Assembly (NCBI GenBank): GCA_028281945.1
Contig: JANQIW010000046.1
Location: forward strand, 1-47,764
Direction: 5' to 3'
From: Prochloraceae cyanobacterium PL24a_bin.78
Lineage (GTDB): Bacteria; Cyanobacteriota; Cyanobacteriia; Cyanobacteriales; JANQIW01
Length of the DNA: 47,764 nt
Shown here: in pieces, positions 8,747-16,752 of the stretch
Numbering within the stretch: position 1 is the first letter of the stretch
Layout of the letters: each line of letters begins with the position of its first letter
Program-made: the position numbers and the translations under genes
The notes under the pieces: model-generated
What the model was told of the DNA's origin: nothing
Seen by the model: the letters and a program-made list of their open reading frames with translations, nothing else
Databases searched by the model: none

Positions 8747-9547
8747 TCAGTTTATATTACTTTGATTTATATTACTTTGATCTCCAGTTGTAGCACTCCC
8801 ATCAAAATTTCCTTCGACATTAATTGATCTATTACTTAAATCTATATGTAAACTACCTTCGTAATTGTTTTGTATAAAATTATACATTTTATCTACAATT
8901 TTACTTAAAAATACTTTACTATGACTCATTAATATTACTGTTTGTCCAGAATTTAAGTTAATAATAAGCCCATAATATTTATTTATAACAAAGTATACAA
9001 ATGCTATTAAAGCTGAAATTCCAAAAAATATCAAACTTAATGACCATTGCTCAAACATTGATAATAAGAGACTAATTAAAAAACAAATAATTACTGCTAA
9101 AACTGGAAAGGGTTTTTTAGGAAAATCAGCCTTTTTAAAACCTGTAAAATTTCTTTTAAGTTGAGATAAATTAAGAACATTTTTTGTATCAAAACCTCTA
9201 AAATTTTTGTTAAATTGAACTAATATTAACAAACCTGAAATTCCAAAAAATATCAAACCAATACCAAGTATAATTATTTCTTCTATAAAAGAAAGAGCTT
9301 TTTTAGCTGAATAGAAACAGAATAAACCAGATAAAAAAAAACAAATAGTCAATAGTAAAACACCAGAGTATTTTTTAGGAATTTCTTTAACTTGAAAATC
9401 CGTAACATTTCTAAGTTGATATATAGAATCGCCAAATTTGATAATTTTGTTAGTTATTAATATTGGTTGATCCTCTACAATTGAAGTATTTTCTTTTTTA
9501 GAATCTGAAAAATCTTTGTTAGAATCTGAAAAATCTTTAGGTCTCAT
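8747..9547 (-). CDS. DUF6232-like membrane protein with C-terminal Asn/Gly-rich motif
   Basis: A 266-residue protein. The N-terminus has two copies of a (D)FSDSNKDFSDSKK-like repeat. Next comes a short beta-rich stretch (ILITNKIIKFGDSIYQL) that resembles the start of DUF6232 proteins. Four hydrophobic segments follow in two pairs (about 60-108 and 148-187), with soluble loops containing FRGFDTK and FTGFKKA. The segment LIINLNSGQTVILMSH precedes the tail. Residues about 234-266 form an Asn/Gly/Ser-rich motif ending in SNINQSNIN, encoded by two direct copies of a 15-base unit. The same motif opens the next gene. Function is unknown; the DUF assignment is from memory. Confidence 0.7.
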   Translation of the reverse strand: MRPKDFSDSNKDFSDSKKENTSIVEDQPILITNKIIKFGDSIYQLRNVTDFQVKEIPKKYSGVLLLTICFFLSGLFCFYSAKKALSFIEEIIILGIGLIFFGISGLLILVQFNKNFRGFDTKNVLNLSQLKRNFTGFKKADFPKKPFPVLAVIICFLISLLLSMFEQWSLSLIFFGISALIAFVYFVINKYYGLIINLNSGQTVILMSHSKVFLSKIVDKMYNFIQNNYEGSLHIDLSNRSINVEGNFDGSATTGDQSNINQSNIN

Positions 9548-9624
9548 ATTTTATAGTAAATTCAACAAGATCAATTATATCCATAATTTCTTAAAATTGA
9601 GCTTACCTTTAATTAAAATAACTA

Positions 9625-9732
9625 TCAATCTCTAGTAAAAATCATAATCATATCCCCTTTATTAAGAGTAACTTTATAAAATTCATTAGAATTGATAAAT
9701 ATCCCAAAATTACCATCATAATCATTTGTCAC
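9625..9732 (-). CDS. Possible 35-residue ORF or gene remnant after the CHAT gene
   Basis: A GTG-initiated frame of 35 codons plus stop between the CHAT and DUF6232-like genes. Its translation (DYDGNFGIFINSNEFYKVTL, then NKGDMIMIFTRD) has a protein-like amphipathic beta pattern rather than random composition. There is no good ribosome-binding site, and a stop codon stands directly before the GTG. It could be a small protein, or the last exposed part of a decayed gene that once followed or was fused to its neighbour. I do not recognise it. Confidence 0.25.
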   Translation of the reverse strand: MTNDYDGNFGIFINSNEFYKVTLNKGDMIMIFTRD

Positions 9733-9737
9733 CTAAT

Positions 9738-11075
9738 CTACCATGGACTACCAATTAAAGAAAAAGCAGACCAATAATAAGGATGAGAGAAATCTTGTTC
9801 AAAAGGAGCGATCACAGGAGGTAGAGAGATATTCCCTCTGGAACTACGTAATTGTCCATTATCAATATAAACTTTACCTTTAAGTAAACTAATTTGAGCT
9901 TGTCTAATAGCTTCTGCTTTAAAATTTGTTTCCTTAAGAACCCGATAAAACTCACTCATTAAGCCTAATGTCCCCATATCGCTAACATCCCAAAGACTTG
10001 CTAAAGCTGATTTCACGCCTGTATGAATAGCAAATCCAGCAAAACCCAATTCTGCATTGGGATCTCCTAATGCTGTTTCACAAGCACTCAATACTAATAA
10101 TTCTACAGTTGGATTATCCCAGTTAAAATCTCCTATTTCTTCTAAATCAACTCTTTGATCGGAAAATTGAATGTAAGAATTTTTCGGCTCTCCAGAGGTA
10201 AATTTAGCATGAGTAGCAAGATGAACGATACTAAAAGGTTGCTTTTCTCTCTGGGATTTGAGATTATTCACCGTAAATTCTTCATTAATAAATGATACTC
10301 CTTCCCAAGTATTTGGAACAATTGAATTTAATTCTAATTCAACTCCCGGTAAAGATTGTTGAGTTTCAAATTCTGATGCCCCCATAGCTAAGACTTTGGC
10401 ATCGCTAATTTCACGAAAAGCTAGATTAGTTAGATTAAATGCTGGTACTCTGGTGATACTATATTTTTCAATTAAAAAATTTTCTCCATCGTATAAAGCA
10501 GCTAGAGGCAACGATCGCAAACCTTCTCCTAAACAGAAAATCAGGGTATCAATGGAAGCTTCTTCTAAATTGGATTCAATGGGAGCGATGATCCACTGAT
10601 ATAATTTTTGAGCTGGAGTTTTATACTCATCATTAGTTCCAATTCCATAAATAAATGGATTAATAATTCCATGATTAAATTGGTCTACTACTTCTAACAA
10701 ATCTTCTCTATTTGCTTCAAAAATATTTCGATTGATAGGAAAGTTTCCGGGGGTAATTAAAAATAATTGTAATCTATCTTCTTCTGGTAATAACCAAATA
10801 ACTCCAGTTTTGATCTTAGTTAGCTCCTCAATTTCTAATAGTTTTTCAGAAATTTGATTCCCATTGAGAGTTAAATTAACAAAATCACTTTGAAAGTAGT
10901 TTTCATATTGTTTTTCCCAATTGTTTTCTAGATTACCAATTAGTTCTGATAAAATATCTGGGTTAGAAACAGATTCTGGAGTAGTTTGGGATAAACTCCT
11001 TAAATTACTAAATGTTAAAGAGATAATCATAGTTAAAATAAAGAGCACCAGATTTTTCTTTAATGTTTTAAACAT
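9738..11075 (-). CDS. CHAT domain (caspase-like) protein with N-terminal hydrophobic signal or anchor
   Basis: A 445-residue protein. Residues 9-30 are hydrophobic, a signal peptide or membrane anchor without a clear A-x-A site. The rest is a CHAT domain, the clan CD cysteine peptidase fold found in separase-like and caspase-like proteins. The His/Cys dyad is H289 (IVHLATHAKF) and C332 (LVLSACETALGD); the family end is WSAFSLIGSPW. Most cyanobacterial CHAT proteins carry TPR repeats; here none is visible, so the protein is compact. It heads a leftward cluster with the DUF6232-like and motif-bearing genes, though the 190-base gap leaves operon status open. Substrate is unknown; a role in regulated proteolysis or cell death is inference from the family. 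Confidence 0.85.
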   Translation of the reverse strand: MFKTLKKNLVLFILTMIISLTFSNLRSLSQTTPESVSNPDILSELIGNLENNWEKQYENYFQSDFVNLTLNGNQISEKLLEIEELTKIKTGVIWLLPEEDRLQLFLITPGNFPINRNIFEANREDLLEVVDQFNHGIINPFIYGIGTNDEYKTPAQKLYQWIIAPIESNLEEASIDTLIFCLGEGLRSLPLAALYDGENFLIEKYSITRVPAFNLTNLAFREISDAKVLAMGASEFETQQSLPGVELELNSIVPNTWEGVSFINEEFTVNNLKSQREKQPFSIVHLATHAKFTSGEPKNSYIQFSDQRVDLEEIGDFNWDNPTVELLVLSACETALGDPNAELGFAGFAIHTGVKSALASLWDVSDMGTLGLMSEFYRVLKETNFKAEAIRQAQISLLKGKVYIDNGQLRSSRGNISLPPVIAPFEQDFSHPYYWSAFSLIGSPW

Positions 11076-11266
11076 AATAAAACTGATTAATTAAGTATAT
11101 AAAATAAGATTTTTTCTTTAAGTCTATCCTAAACTAATTTACTGAAAAATAATTAATTTTTTGAGCAATTGTACTCAAGAAAAACTCTAGAACTTTAATC
11201 AGCTTTGGGGCCTATTTTGGTATATGATAATTTGATATCAAGGAAAAGTTAAAATTATCTAGCTTA

Positions 11267-11271
11267 GGAGG
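11267..11271 (+). promoter_or_regulatory. Strong Shine-Dalgarno of psbU
   Basis: GGAGG lies nine bases before the psbU ATG, supporting that start. Upstream, TTGAG (11161-11165) and CTCAA (11174-11178) form a small inverted repeat of unknown meaning. Confidence 0.7.
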
Positions 11272-11280
11272 AAAAATTCA

Positions 11281-11697
11281 ATGAAAAGATTGATTGGCAT
11301 TGTTGCAATAGTTGCTTTAGTTTTAAGCTGCTTGGGATTCACTGTACAACCTAGTGTGCAAGCTCTTAATCTCAATACTATTTCCCTGCAATCATCTTCT
11401 GTTTTAGGTGCTATGAATGCTGCCGATGAAAAACTTAGTTCTGAATTTGGTCAAAAACTTGATCTAAATAACAGTGATATCCGTGATTTTCGCGATTTAC
11501 GTGGTTTCTACCCAAATCTAGCTAGCAAAATTATTCAAAATGCTCCTTATGAATCTGTAGAAGAGGTTCTTAATATCCCTAATTTGAGCGATCGCCAAAA
11601 AGAACGTCTTCAAGCTAATTTGGATAACTTTACTGTTACTGATCCAGCTTCTGTATTTAATGAGGGTGACGATCGTTTTAACCCTGGTGTTTACTAA
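11281..11697 (+). CDS. psbU: Photosystem II 12 kDa extrinsic protein
   Basis: A 138-residue precursor. Residues 1 to about 33 form a signal peptide for the thylakoid lumen (ending near PSVQA). The mature part, about 105 residues, has the PsbU core with helix-hairpin-helix-like segments: KLDLNNSDIRDFRDLRGFYP and SVEEVLNIPNLSDRQKERL, ending in the Asp/Arg-rich tail DDRFNPGVY. PsbU binds the lumenal face of photosystem II and stabilises the oxygen-evolving Mn4CaO5 cluster together with PsbO and PsbV. It is monocistronic, with a strong ribosome-binding site and a terminator at 11758-11802. One of the two perfect HIP1 octamers I found lies inside it (11588-11595). Confidence 0.96.
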   Translation: MKRLIGIVAIVALVLSCLGFTVQPSVQALNLNTISLQSSSVLGAMNAADEKLSSEFGQKLDLNNSDIRDFRDLRGFYPNLASKIIQNAPYESVEEVLNIPNLSDRQKERLQANLDNFTVTDPASVFNEGDDRFNPGVY

Positions 11698-11757
11698 ATT
11701 TTATGACTATTCAATTTAAATTTAGTTAACTTTTGATTTATTAGTTTAATCTCTATC

Positions 11758-11802
11758 AGGATTCTATCTTTTTTTTATTTTAGAGGTAGAATCCTTTCTT
11801 TT
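11758..11802 (+). terminator. psbU terminator
   Basis: AGGATTCTA (11758-11766) and TAGAATCCT (11787-11795) are perfect 9-base arms around a T-rich loop, followed by TTCTTTT. It lies 60 bases after psbU and before the convergent asnS. Confidence 0.65.
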
Positions 11803-11914
11803 ATAAAAACTAAAAAGTGAAGAGCAAAAACATTTATAACTATCACTAGAATAATTAGTTTATTCTAAAACTTTGAATTTTATATCCAGAATAGGTATAA
11901 CATTGTGTTTACCT

Positions 11915-11956
11915 AAAACTTTGCACTTAAAACTCTGCACTTAAAACTCTGCACTT
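11915..11956. repeat. Three tandem 14-base copies of the asnS 3' end
   Basis: Units 11915-11928, 11929-11942 and 11943-11956 read AAAACTYTGCACTT. The third unit, with the start of the second, encodes the last codons of asnS (ending SAEF and the stop); the other copies extend into non-coding DNA. This is a short tandem duplication of the gene's end that leaves the protein intact. Confidence 0.8.
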
Positions 11957-13335
11957 AAAGGAGTTCTAGGAAAAGGAATCACATCTCGAATATTATTCAT
12001 TCCTGTCATAAACTGAACTAATCTCTCAAATCCTAAACCAAATCCCGCATGAGGAACACTTCCATAACGACGTAAGTCTAAATACCACCACAATTCTTGA
12101 GGATCTATATCTTGTTCTTTTATTCTTGACTCTAAAATATCTAATCTTTCTTCTCTTTGAGAACCCCCAATAATCTCTCCTATTTTCGGAGCTAATACGT
12201 CCATTGCTGCTACAGTTTTGTTATCATCGTTTAATCTCATATAAAAAGCTTTAATCTCTTTAGGGTAATCAGTGACAATTACTGGTTTTTTAAATAATTC
12301 TTCTGCTAAATAACGTTCATGTTCGGATTGTAAATCTACTCCCCAATTGTAAGGATACTCAAATTTTTTATCGGCTTTTTCCAATAAACTAATGGCTTCG
12401 GTATAGGTAATGGTTTCAAATTGATTATTAATGATATTATCGGCTGTGGCTAAAACACTATCATCAATGCGCTTGTTGAAAAATTCCATATCTTCAGGAC
12501 ATTTTTCTAACACTGTTTTAAAAATATACTTCAGAAATGCTTCTGCTAATTCTCGATCGCCTGTTAAATCACAAAAAGCCATTTCCGGTTCCACCATCCA
12601 AAATTCTGCTAAATGTCGAGAGGTATTAGAATTTTCCGCCCGAAAAGTAGGGCCAAAAGTATAGACATTACCAAATGCCATAGCCATGACTTCTGCTTCC
12701 AATTGCCCAGAAACTGTTAAATAAGCCCTACGCCCAAAAAAATCTTGAGTGTAATCAATTCCATTGTTATCGGTTTTAGGAGCTTTATTTAAATCTAAAT
12801 TCGTAACAGTAAATAATTCCCCCGCACCTTCACAATCGCTGGCAGTAATAATTGGTGTGTGCACCCACAAAAATTCCCTATCTTGGAAAAATTGATGTAT
12901 GGCTGCTGCACAAGCATTTCTGACTCGCATGACTGCACCCATAGTATTAGTGCGCGATCGTAAATGTCCAATGGTACGTAAAAACTCGAAAGAGTGACGT
13001 TTCTTTTGAAGGGGATAGGTTTCGGGATCCGATGAGCCATATATTTTTAAGGAGGAGGCTTGTAATTCGATTCGTTGCCCTTTTCCTGGTGAAGGAACAA
13101 TTTTCCCTGTTACTTCTACAGAAGTGCCTGTATTGAGTTGTTTTAAAAGGGTAGTATAATCTGGTAAGTCAGTATTGAGAATAGCTTGGATATTTGCCAT
13201 AGAAGAGCCATCATTAACTTCAATAAAAGCAAATTCTTTTAATTCTCTTTTCGTTCTAATCCATCCTTGAATTGTAACTGTTTCTTCTGGTTGGGCGTTT
13301 GCTAATACTTCTTTAATTCTTCCAATCATGGGCAA
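11941..13335 (-). CDS. asnS: Asparaginyl-tRNA synthetase
   Basis: A 464-residue class IIb aminoacyl-tRNA synthetase that charges tRNA-Asn in the cytoplasm. The N-terminal OB-fold anticodon-binding domain spans about 1-100 ([20 protein letters not shown]). The catalytic domain has motif 2 as [20 protein letters not shown] and motif 3 as [14 protein letters not shown]. It ends in the usual NAEF-like SAEF. Length is normal. The presence of AsnS suggests direct Asn-tRNA charging in this strain. Its last codons are part of a tandem 14-base repeat that continues downstream. Confidence 0.97.
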   Translation of the reverse strand: MPMIGRIKEVLANAQPEETVTIQGWIRTKRELKEFAFIEVNDGSSMANIQAILNTDLPDYTTLLKQLNTGTSVEVTGKIVPSPGKGQRIELQASSLKIYGSSDPETYPLQKKRHSFEFLRTIGHLRSRTNTMGAVMRVRNACAAAIHQFFQDREFLWVHTPIITASDCEGAGELFTVTNLDLNKAPKTDNNGIDYTQDFFGRRAYLTVSGQLEAEVMAMAFGNVYTFGPTFRAENSNTSRHLAEFWMVEPEMAFCDLTGDRELAEAFLKYIFKTVLEKCPEDMEFFNKRIDDSVLATADNIINNQFETITYTEAISLLEKADKKFEYPYNWGVDLQSEHERYLAEELFKKPVIVTDYPKEIKAFYMRLNDDNKTVAAMDVLAPKIGEIIGGSQREERLDILESRIKEQDIDPQELWWYLDLRRYGSVPHAGFGLGFERLVQFMTGMNNIRDVIPFPRTPLSAEF

Positions 13336-13559
13336 TTTTTTAATTAATTTTTTTATTTTAAGAGTTTTTAGTTTGAAAAAGACTCAAGTTAGATTAAGTC
13401 TTCATCTTAATATTATAGCAATCATTGTGGTTTTTTTCTTAGATTTTATCAAAGTCGATTTTCATATAAAAATCCCAATTAGATCAGTTGTCAATCTAAA
13501 AATTAACTAAAATATCATATTTAAAATCTTATAATAAAGAGTCTTGTAAAGACTTTAGG

Positions 13560-13716
13560 TAATATCATTTTTCCAAAAGTATGAAATACTTGGGTCTGGA
13601 AGAACAAGGAAGACAAGGGAGAACTTGCGGCTGGAAGGAATATAGGTTTTGGGTTAGGAATCAGCAGGGAAAAGAGAGCTTTAACTCTATCATCATCAAA
13701 GACAAGTTGGTATAAG
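13560..13716 (-). repeat. MITE-like interspersed repeat, copy B
   Basis: Inverted relative to copy A. Its left end, TAATATCATTTTTCCAAAAG, matches the reverse complement of copy A's right end, and its right end (TTAACTCTATCATCATC, then TTGGTATAAG) matches the reverse complement of copy A's left end. The interior carries AGAACAAGGAAGACAAGG, the complement of copy A's pyrimidine tract. It occupies much of the 564-base gap between ssb and asnS (13336-13899); the rest of that gap is plain AT-rich DNA. Confidence 0.65.
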
Positions 13717-13899
13717 AATATTCAAGATTTTGTAGTTAAATTCTCTACCTAAGATCAATATATATTTATTTAACAACTCAATCATTAAGATTTTTCAGCT
13801 ATATTTTGACGTTTTTAATAGTTAATATTGAGAGATATTTTACCTATTAAGAAGCTAATATTTCTACTATATTAAGTTTTAATAACAATTAAATCTAAT

Positions 13900-14412
13900 T
13901 TAAAAAGGGATATCATCTAGATTTTTTTCTTGTGTTTCAGAATTCATAGTATTGATTTCAGTACTGTTATAATTATTATCATAATCTGTTAGGGGTGAAT
14001 TATCATTTGAATTTAATTGATTGTTTTGATTTTGATGAGGAAATTCTACTACTTTATCGTCAACGTTCAAAGAATTTTCCGTAGGTGGAGAATAATCAGT
14101 TTGATTATGATTAATTGGTATAATTCTTGAGATAAGCATTTCCGCACGTTTTTCTTTTAAACCATCCTGACGCTCAAATATATTCATTGATAAACGACCA
14201 ACTAAAATAACTTGATCTCCTTGAGTATATTTTTGCTGGATAATTTTTTCCCCTAAATTACCCCAAGCTACTGCTTTTAAACTAGATTTTTGATTATTAT
14301 TTCCACCAGCTTCAAATTCTACAAACATTTGAGCAATTGGTCTTTGAGAGTCTTGTACATAACGTAATTCAGGATTACTAGCTATTCTAACCATTAAAAC
14401 AAAATTATTCAT
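13900..14412 (-). CDS. ssb: Single-stranded DNA-binding protein (OB fold)
   Basis: A 170-residue protein. The N-terminal OB fold spans about 1-105 (NNFVLMVRIASNPELRYV, VAWGNLGEKIIQ, VILVGRLSMN). Next comes a disordered Asn/Gln/Asp-rich linker (about 110-160) and the conserved acidic tip DDIPF, which in the family docks partner repair and replication proteins. It coats single-stranded DNA during replication, repair and recombination. The linker is longer and more Asn-rich than in short cyanobacterial SSBs. The gene is monocistronic; its leader region carries the hairpins listed at 14521-14572. Confidence 0.88.
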   Translation of the reverse strand: MNNFVLMVRIASNPELRYVQDSQRPIAQMFVEFEAGGNNNQKSSLKAVAWGNLGEKIIQQKYTQGDQVILVGRLSMNIFERQDGLKEKRAEMLISRIIPINHNQTDYSPPTENSLNVDDKVVEFPHQNQNNQLNSNDNSPLTDYDNNYNSTEINTMNSETQEKNLDDIPF

Positions 14413-14520
14413 ATTTGCTACCTATTGTTATTAAGTTAATCAATTAACTTTTTATTATAAAACTATTGTACTAAGTTTGTGTTTTAGTTTAATTTTTTTT
14501 ATTAGTTATGATTATTCTCT

Positions 14521-14572
14521 ATCCAATGGATTTTTTATCCCAGAAGATAGGGGATTTCTCCCCCTAGGAGAA
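14521..14572 (-). promoter_or_regulatory. Overlapping hairpins in the ssb upstream region
   Basis: On the minus strand TTCTCC (14567-14572) can pair with GGAGAA (14556-14561), or GGGGA (14559-14563) can pair with TCCCC (14550-14554) around a GAAA tetraloop. The two choices share bases and exclude each other. A short ATCC/GGAT hairpin follows (14521-14531). This resembles a small leader or sRNA fold; function is unproven. Confidence 0.35.
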
Positions 14573-14856
14573 AGTTTTGATTGTTACTGTTTTCCATGAT
14601 CTTTTTTGTTAACTTGTAATTATATATAGAGAATATGGTCAAACATTATGCAGAGTCTATCTTTCTTTTTTGATTTTGTCTAGTCTAATCTTGATTTAGG
14701 TTAAATGGATTAAAATTTTGCAGATTTTTGGTATTGGTGTAGATTACTATGAATTATAGCTTAAATAAATCTTAAAATATGCTCTGATCCTATAATCTAG
14801 GATAAAATTTGGATAGATTTATAATATAATCTATGTTGCTCCACTTAGTGATGCCT

Positions 14857-14941
14857 AATTCTCAACTCAATAAGGACTAAGTTTTTTAAGATCTATCTCT
14901 TAAAATTAAGATCTAAAATTGACTAAATAATGTTGAGAATT
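14857..14941. repeat. Long palindromic element
   Basis: AATTCTCAAC (14857-14866) and GTTGAGAATT (14932-14941) are perfect 10-base inverted arms. Between them lie two AGATCT copies and the palindrome CTTAAAATTAAG (14899-14910), so the whole 85 bases can fold into one interrupted hairpin. It may be a small mobile relic or a structured RNA. Confidence 0.5.
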
Positions 14942-15238
14942 AAATGCGATCGAGATATAAAATATAAAACCAATAAAAAATCTTAGAAAGATAATTCTTT
15001 TTGACTGACAAAAGTATCTGTATCACTTTTGGTAGTGATGATATTTCTGTGGTATTTTATCGGAAAAACTCGATTTGTATCTTAAGATATCTTAGATAAT
15101 TTATCTTTATAGAGATTAATTATAGCAAAAAATACAATTGCTAGAAAGTTCATCTACTAAGATACTAATAAGCATCTCTATTGGCAATAATGTGTTTCCA
15201 ATAATTGACAAAATCTATCTAACTCTTAATTCAAAATT

Positions 15239-15553
15239 ATGGCTACTTATAAAGTTACACTACAAATCAAGGCATCAAAGAAAAGACCACCTGAAAAAGA
15301 AGTAACTATTGAAGTTTCTGAAGATGACTATATTCTTGATATAGCTGAAGAACAAGATATAGACTTACCTTTTTCTTGTAGAGCTGGAGCTTGTTCTAGT
15401 TGTGCAGCAAGAATTAAAGAAGGTGAATTGGATCAAGAAGACCAAAGTTTCTTAGATGACAGTCAATTAGAAAAAGGATGGGCACTACTTTGTGTTGCAA
15501 AACCTAAATCTGATTGTACCATTTGGACTCATCAAGAAGCTTATTTAGCTTAG
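15239..15553 (+). CDS. Plant-type [2Fe-2S] ferredoxin
   Basis: A 104-residue soluble electron carrier. Cluster ligands are C47, C52, C55 (CRAGACSSC) and C85 (LLCVA). The family motifs QSFLDD and the closing [14 protein letters not shown] are present. It accepts electrons from photosystem I or other donors and passes them to reductases. The N-terminal part has a Lys/Pro-rich insertion ([10 protein letters not shown]) absent from the main photosynthetic PetF, and Trp replaces Tyr near residue 81, so it may be one of the alternative ferredoxins rather than the major one. It is monocistronic, with about 825 bases of non-coding DNA upstream and a terminator downstream. Confidence 0.93.
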   Translation: MATYKVTLQIKASKKRPPEKEVTIEVSEDDYILDIAEEQDIDLPFSCRAGACSSCAARIKEGELDQEDQSFLDDSQLEKGWALLCVAKPKSDCTIWTHQEAYLA

Positions 15554-15652
15554 AGCATTTAGCTTAGAATACTTATTTTAGAATAATTTATAAAGTATTT
15601 TAAAGCTATCAGAATATTACTCAATAATTCAAGAAAACTAGAAATTTAATTT

Positions 15653-15708
15653 AAATCATCTCTTATCTTCATTAGTTCTCATGATTTGAGATGAATTTGT
15701 TTTTTTTA
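15653..15708 (+). terminator. Ferredoxin terminator
   Basis: CATCTC (15657-15662) pairs with GAGATG (15688-15693), extended by AAAT/ATTT with one bulge, then a run of eight Ts (15700-15707). The loop is about 25 bases, longer than usual. Confidence 0.5.
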
Positions 15709-15820
15709 TATCAAGAGAGTCTTTAATAATAAAATAGTTAAAAATCCTAAATTTAGGATAACAGCAATTTATTTTTCTCGTATGAAGTATATTCATAGTA
15801 GTACAAAACTAAGAGTTTAT

Positions 15821-16025
15821 ACTAATATCAATTTTCTAAAATAATGATAGAGTTGATTAAGTAAAAATATCGAAGATTGATATAAAAAAATATAATACAG
15901 AATTCTCCCCATTCTCCCCATCACCCCATCTCCCCATCACCCCATCTACCATTCACCCCATCTCCCATTCTCCCATTCGTCACATTCTCCATCCCTATTA
16001 TTATTCAACAAAAATGATATAATAT
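15821..16025 (+). repeat. MITE-like interspersed repeat, copy C
   Basis: The left end (CTAATATCAATTTTCTAAAA, then TAATGATAGAGTT) matches copies A and D. The interior (about 15904-15995) is a CCCCATC/CCCATTC tract. The right end (about 16003-16024) is degenerate. It lies in the 584-base gap between ferredoxin and the orphan STAS gene; the terminators at 15653-15708 and 16054-16086 are the other features there. Confidence 0.5.
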
Positions 16026-16053
16026 TCCCACTTTTTTTGATTAGTCAAAATTT

Positions 16054-16086
16054 ATCCCCACCCACAAGTGGATGAGGATTTCTTTT
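16054..16086 (+). terminator. Hairpin with T-tail between ferredoxin and STAS genes
   Basis: Bases 16054-16079 fold into a stem (ATCC, CA and CCAC on one side; GTGG, TG and GGAT on the other), followed on the plus strand by TTTCTTTT. It lies 500 bases after ferredoxin, so it may end read-through or an unrecognised short transcript. Confidence 0.4.
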
Positions 16087-16137
16087 GGCATTTGAGTATT
16101 AAAATCAGTAAATGAAGAGTGATTAAAATAATTAGCC

Positions 16138-16461
16138 CTAGGCTAACTCTAAAGAATTAGAACTATCAAAAATTTCAAATTTTTTATCTAATTGGGTTAA
16201 TTCAAAAATAATCCGAATAGAAGGAGCAAGAGAACAAAGGATAAAGCGTCTACCTAAACTTTGAGCAAGGTTAAAAGCAGAAACTATAGACATTAACGCT
16301 GCACTATCAAGAAACTCGACTTGTTTCATATCTACTAAAATTAAGGGATTACTTTTAACAGCTAAAGTGAGTTGTTCTTCAAATTCCATGGCATTACTAG
16401 CATCTAAATAGTTATTAGGAATAATTTTGGCAATTCCACCATTTAGTTTGTCTATATACAT
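16138..16461 (-). CDS. Orphan STAS domain protein
   Basis: A 107-residue STAS domain when started at the ATG with AGGAGA seven bases upstream; a longer frame adds 19 residues but has no better start. The site equivalent to the phosphoacceptor loop reads EFLDSAALMSI, so a Ser follows the Asp, but the usual SG is replaced by AA. A regulatory STAS role (binding a kinase or phosphatase-linked partner) is likely. Partners are not encoded nearby; the RsbU-like phosphatase lies 15 kb away. Its start context AACAGGAGAT is shared with the STAS gene at 1509-1844, which suggests a common origin. Confidence 0.8.
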   Translation of the reverse strand: MYIDKLNGGIAKIIPNNYLDASNAMEFEEQLTLAVKSNPLILVDMKQVEFLDSAALMSIVSAFNLAQSLGRRFILCSLAPSIRIIFELTQLDKKFEIFDSSNSLELA

Positions 16462-16468
16462 AGTTTCA

Positions 16469-16474
16469 TCTCCT
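16469..16474 (-). promoter_or_regulatory. Shine-Dalgarno deciding the STAS start
   Basis: AGGAGA on the minus strand, seven bases before the ATG at 16459-16461. It favours the 107-residue product over a longer one. Confidence 0.7.
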
Positions 16475-16752
16475 GTTTTTAGTCGATTTTCAAATGATTT
16501 AAATAAATTCACGATCAAAATTATTTTGATTAATGTTAAAGCTTATTCACTGAAAAAAAGTAAAATTAGTTACAAAAATACCTGTTTTCAAAGAGAAAGC
16601 ATTGATGGATTAAGATTACATCATTATCACTAAACATGATAACCATATTTTTACCAAAATGCCTTAAAAACGAAAAAATTTTCGATAATTGATTTTTTGA
16701 GTAAATAGAATTATAATAGTAAGGTTGTGCAAAATAATTTTGTCAAATCTTT

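Larger units (their letters stand above)
14413..15238. other. Long intergenic region between ssb and the ferredoxin gene
   Basis: An 826-base AT-rich space between divergent genes, with no credible ORF. It holds a hairpin cluster (14521-14572), a palindromic element (14857-14941) and the unresolved promoters of ssb and ferredoxin. Several TATAAT-like words lie near 14788 and 14820-14830. Confidence 0.5.

Noticed and set aside
11161-11178. Possible NtcA or Fur operator upstream of psbU
   Set aside because: The TTGAG/CTCAA inverted repeat does not have the GTA-N8-TAC pattern, nor a recognisable Fur box.
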